Of a stretch of DNA of 64,000 bases, positions 62,246-64,000 are shown in pieces. Under the pieces are notes generated by a model, which was given only the letters and a program-made list of their open reading frames with translations, ran no database searches and was not told the DNA's origin. Origin of the DNA: Erythrocercus mccallii (taxonomy: Eukaryota > Chordata > Aves > Passeriformes > Dicruridae); assembly GCA_013397435.1 (NCBI GenBank), contig VZRG01001956.1, forward strand, positions 65,732 to 129,731. Reading direction: 5' to 3'. Numbering within the stretch: position 1 is the stretch's first letter; every line of letters starts with the position of its first letter. The position numbers and the translations under genes are program-made.

Positions 62246-62964
62246 CAGTTAGCAGAGCAATGGCACTGGGTTTCCTGAGGTGTGGCTCGTGTCTCCGAAG
62301 TGCTTTTTGCACTCCACAGAAGCACGGAAGGGTTTGGGAGCACAGAAGGGAGCCCCGAGCACCCTCCCGTGGCTGTGTGGCTGTACCTGGTTTGGTCAGA
62401 CATGCCCAGGGTCTATTCCTTGCAGAAGTGGGATGTGCTGGAGCTGGATTTCTTGCACTGCCTGGGGCTGGGGTTATGCGAGGAGGAGGAGGGACATCTA
62501 GAGGCCATGCGGAGCCTGTAACTGTGCAAAGAGGCAGAAGAGCATCAAGGACCGGGCACAAAAACACCCAGAGATGTGCTTTAATAAGCCATGAGAAAAG
62601 AAAACGACATTCCACCCGCACTGCAAGCACCAAGAGCCACTTCTGAAGGCAAGAGGGTATTTTTGCCTTGTTGTGAACTTACCCTGTGAGTTTATTTAAG
62701 CAGGAAACAGATAATGTCAACTGGAAGCAGCATCCAGGCTCCCACCCCGTGTCCCAGACCCACAAACCCACAGTTACATCAGGAACTAGAAGAGTCATGT
62801 TCTGTTCTCTCAAGACAGTCCATATCAGGTTTTAAAATGCATATTTATGGAAAAGGAATTTTACTTTACCAGAACATACATCTGAGCATTTCTCCTCAGG
62901 TCAAGGTCGGCAGAAGAGTCCTGTCACTATTGCACTGACAGACTCAACGAGGACACACACAGAT
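62246..62964. other. GC-richer interval before the palindromic signal
   Basis: Three overlapping plus-strand frames and one minus-strand frame are open across 62193-62646. No domain is recognisable, and the strands are equally open, so composition explains them. Confidence 0.35.
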
Positions 62965-62983
62965 CAATAAAGCGCCTTTATTG
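62965..62983. terminator. Palindromic, two-strand polyadenylation signal
   Basis: CAATAAAG, loop CGC, CTTTATTG is a perfect 8-bp inverted repeat, so AATAAA is present on both strands. On the minus strand a GT-rich element (complement of ACACACACA at 62953-62961) follows 15-20 bases later, the usual arrangement for a vertebrate cleavage site. A minus-strand transcript from beyond the right edge could end here. Confidence 0.45.
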
Positions 62984-64000
62984 CACTTCAAATTTTACAC
63001 TAAGAGTCCCGAAGTGAACGTGAAAATCATAGATTTTTACTGTAAAATATTAATTTCATGCCTCAGTTAATTGTGATTTCAAGAAGAAAGCCTGAAAACA
63101 TGACTCGAAGCAAGGGAAGTCCAACTGCTTCTGCCCTATTCTAGACATTCAATCTCAGTTCAAACATATACCCAAGACAAACTTCCATACACTGAAATAT
63201 TCCAAAAATCCCCTATTTGTTTTTAAATTCAGCACCTTTTGCTATCATGCACAAACTTGTCTGCTTTCTCTCACACCTGTGCATCCCCCATAGGTAATTA
63301 CATACCTTCTTTCTCAAGGTAAAATCTTCAAAATTCTGACCAAACCCAATCACTTATATTCTTCCAAGGGAATATGTTTTGAAATATCATTTTCTTACAC
63401 AGCAACATGTCTAAAAAAAGTTAAAAGCCAGGTTTCTCTCCGAGTTATATTTAGAGTTCAATACACACCCTTTAATGGAGATTTCAGTTTGTCTTAACAC
63501 ACAATGGAGCTGCAAGTTAGACATAAAGAGGAGCCAAACTTTCCATTACAACAGAAAACCAAAACCACAGAAATTTTGAAAAGTAAGCAATTCAATTATT
63601 TTCAAATTAAAATTGGTGGTTAAAATTGCCTGCCAAAAGTTTTGTTATTGTTCTATGTAAATCATCCATTCCAGCCTTTGTGAATTCAATCCTGAAACCT
63701 TCAGCCCATGTGGAAGAACCAGAAAGTGGTAATGGGGAGGTCAACAAAAGCCAGATTTTTGTTGTTCCATATAAGGACTGTTACCAAGGGAAACAGCAGA
63801 ATATCCAAAATAAGTTTAGTTTGTTTGGCTTCAGATTTTTACTATAACTAGAAGAGGGAAATTTTAGTTTCTTTCTGTTTAGAATGTCTCCATATAAGTA
63901 ATGTTTTCTGTCAAAATATTAATTATGACTTCTTAAAGTTCTTCTATAATCGATGACATCTGTGTGCTCTTGCATGCGTGAGGCAGGGTCTAGATCCTAT
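62984..64000 (-). other. Possible 3' UTR of a minus-strand gene to the right
   Basis: AT-rich, repeat-poor sequence without a supported coding frame, lying upstream on the minus strand of the candidate cleavage site near 62962. If that site is used, this kilobase would be 3' untranslated sequence. The coding part is outside the window. Confidence 0.3.

Noticed and set aside
1..64000. CRISPR arrays, operons, phage or plasmid systems
   Set aside because: No spaced direct-repeat array, no closely packed same-strand long genes and no ribosome binding sites; the repeat content and splice signals are those of a bird nuclear genome.

Overview
The window reads as bird nuclear DNA, most likely from a songbird. 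The evidence is about fourteen truncated CR1 (chicken repeat 1) LINE 3' ends in both orientations, two solo retroviral LTRs of avian type, very sparse coding sequence with GT/AG splice sites, and one GC-rich CpG island containing an assembly gap. I see no bacterial, plasmid or viral gene organisation, no CRISPR array, and no tRNA or rRNA gene. Most open reading frames here are chance frames or lie inside repeats.

The backbone is one minus-strand protein gene. Its first coding exon (50290-50380) sits at the left edge of a CpG island (about 50300-51790, broken by a 455-base run of N). It ends in a canonical donor in phase 1. About 47 kb further along the minus strand, a 158-base exon (2853-3010) has a strong acceptor, a canonical donor and the matching entry phase 1. 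Together they encode 83 residues: a Pro/Ser/Ala-rich start followed by an amphipathic, acidic, probably coiled-coil segment. The gene continues beyond the left edge. I could not identify the family with confidence. A third candidate exon (47364-47593), phase-compatible with exon 1, encodes a striking hydrophobic segment and then a stop, so it may be an alternative membrane-anchored last exon.

By region: 1-2852 is intron with a local 130-bp direct duplication around a CR1. 3011-50289 is a long intron with CR1 fragments, an LTR at 4575-4851, a TA-rich higher-order repeat at 34208-34350, a G-rich minisatellite beside a solo LTR near 38.3-38.9 kb, and a small CpG patch near 39.1-39.3 kb. 50290-51790 is the first exon and CpG-island promoter. 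51790-57260 is upstream flank with two CR1s. 57260-62960 is repeat-poor flank with a pair of about 210-bp LTR-like direct repeats 2.7 kb apart. 62965-62983 is a perfect inverted repeat carrying AATAAA on both strands, next to a GT-rich element on the minus strand. It may be the 3' end of another minus-strand transcript entering from the right edge.

I found no convincing new multi-gene system. The best leads are the unidentified split gene, its possible membrane-anchored isoform, the LTR-like repeat pair and the palindromic polyadenylation site.
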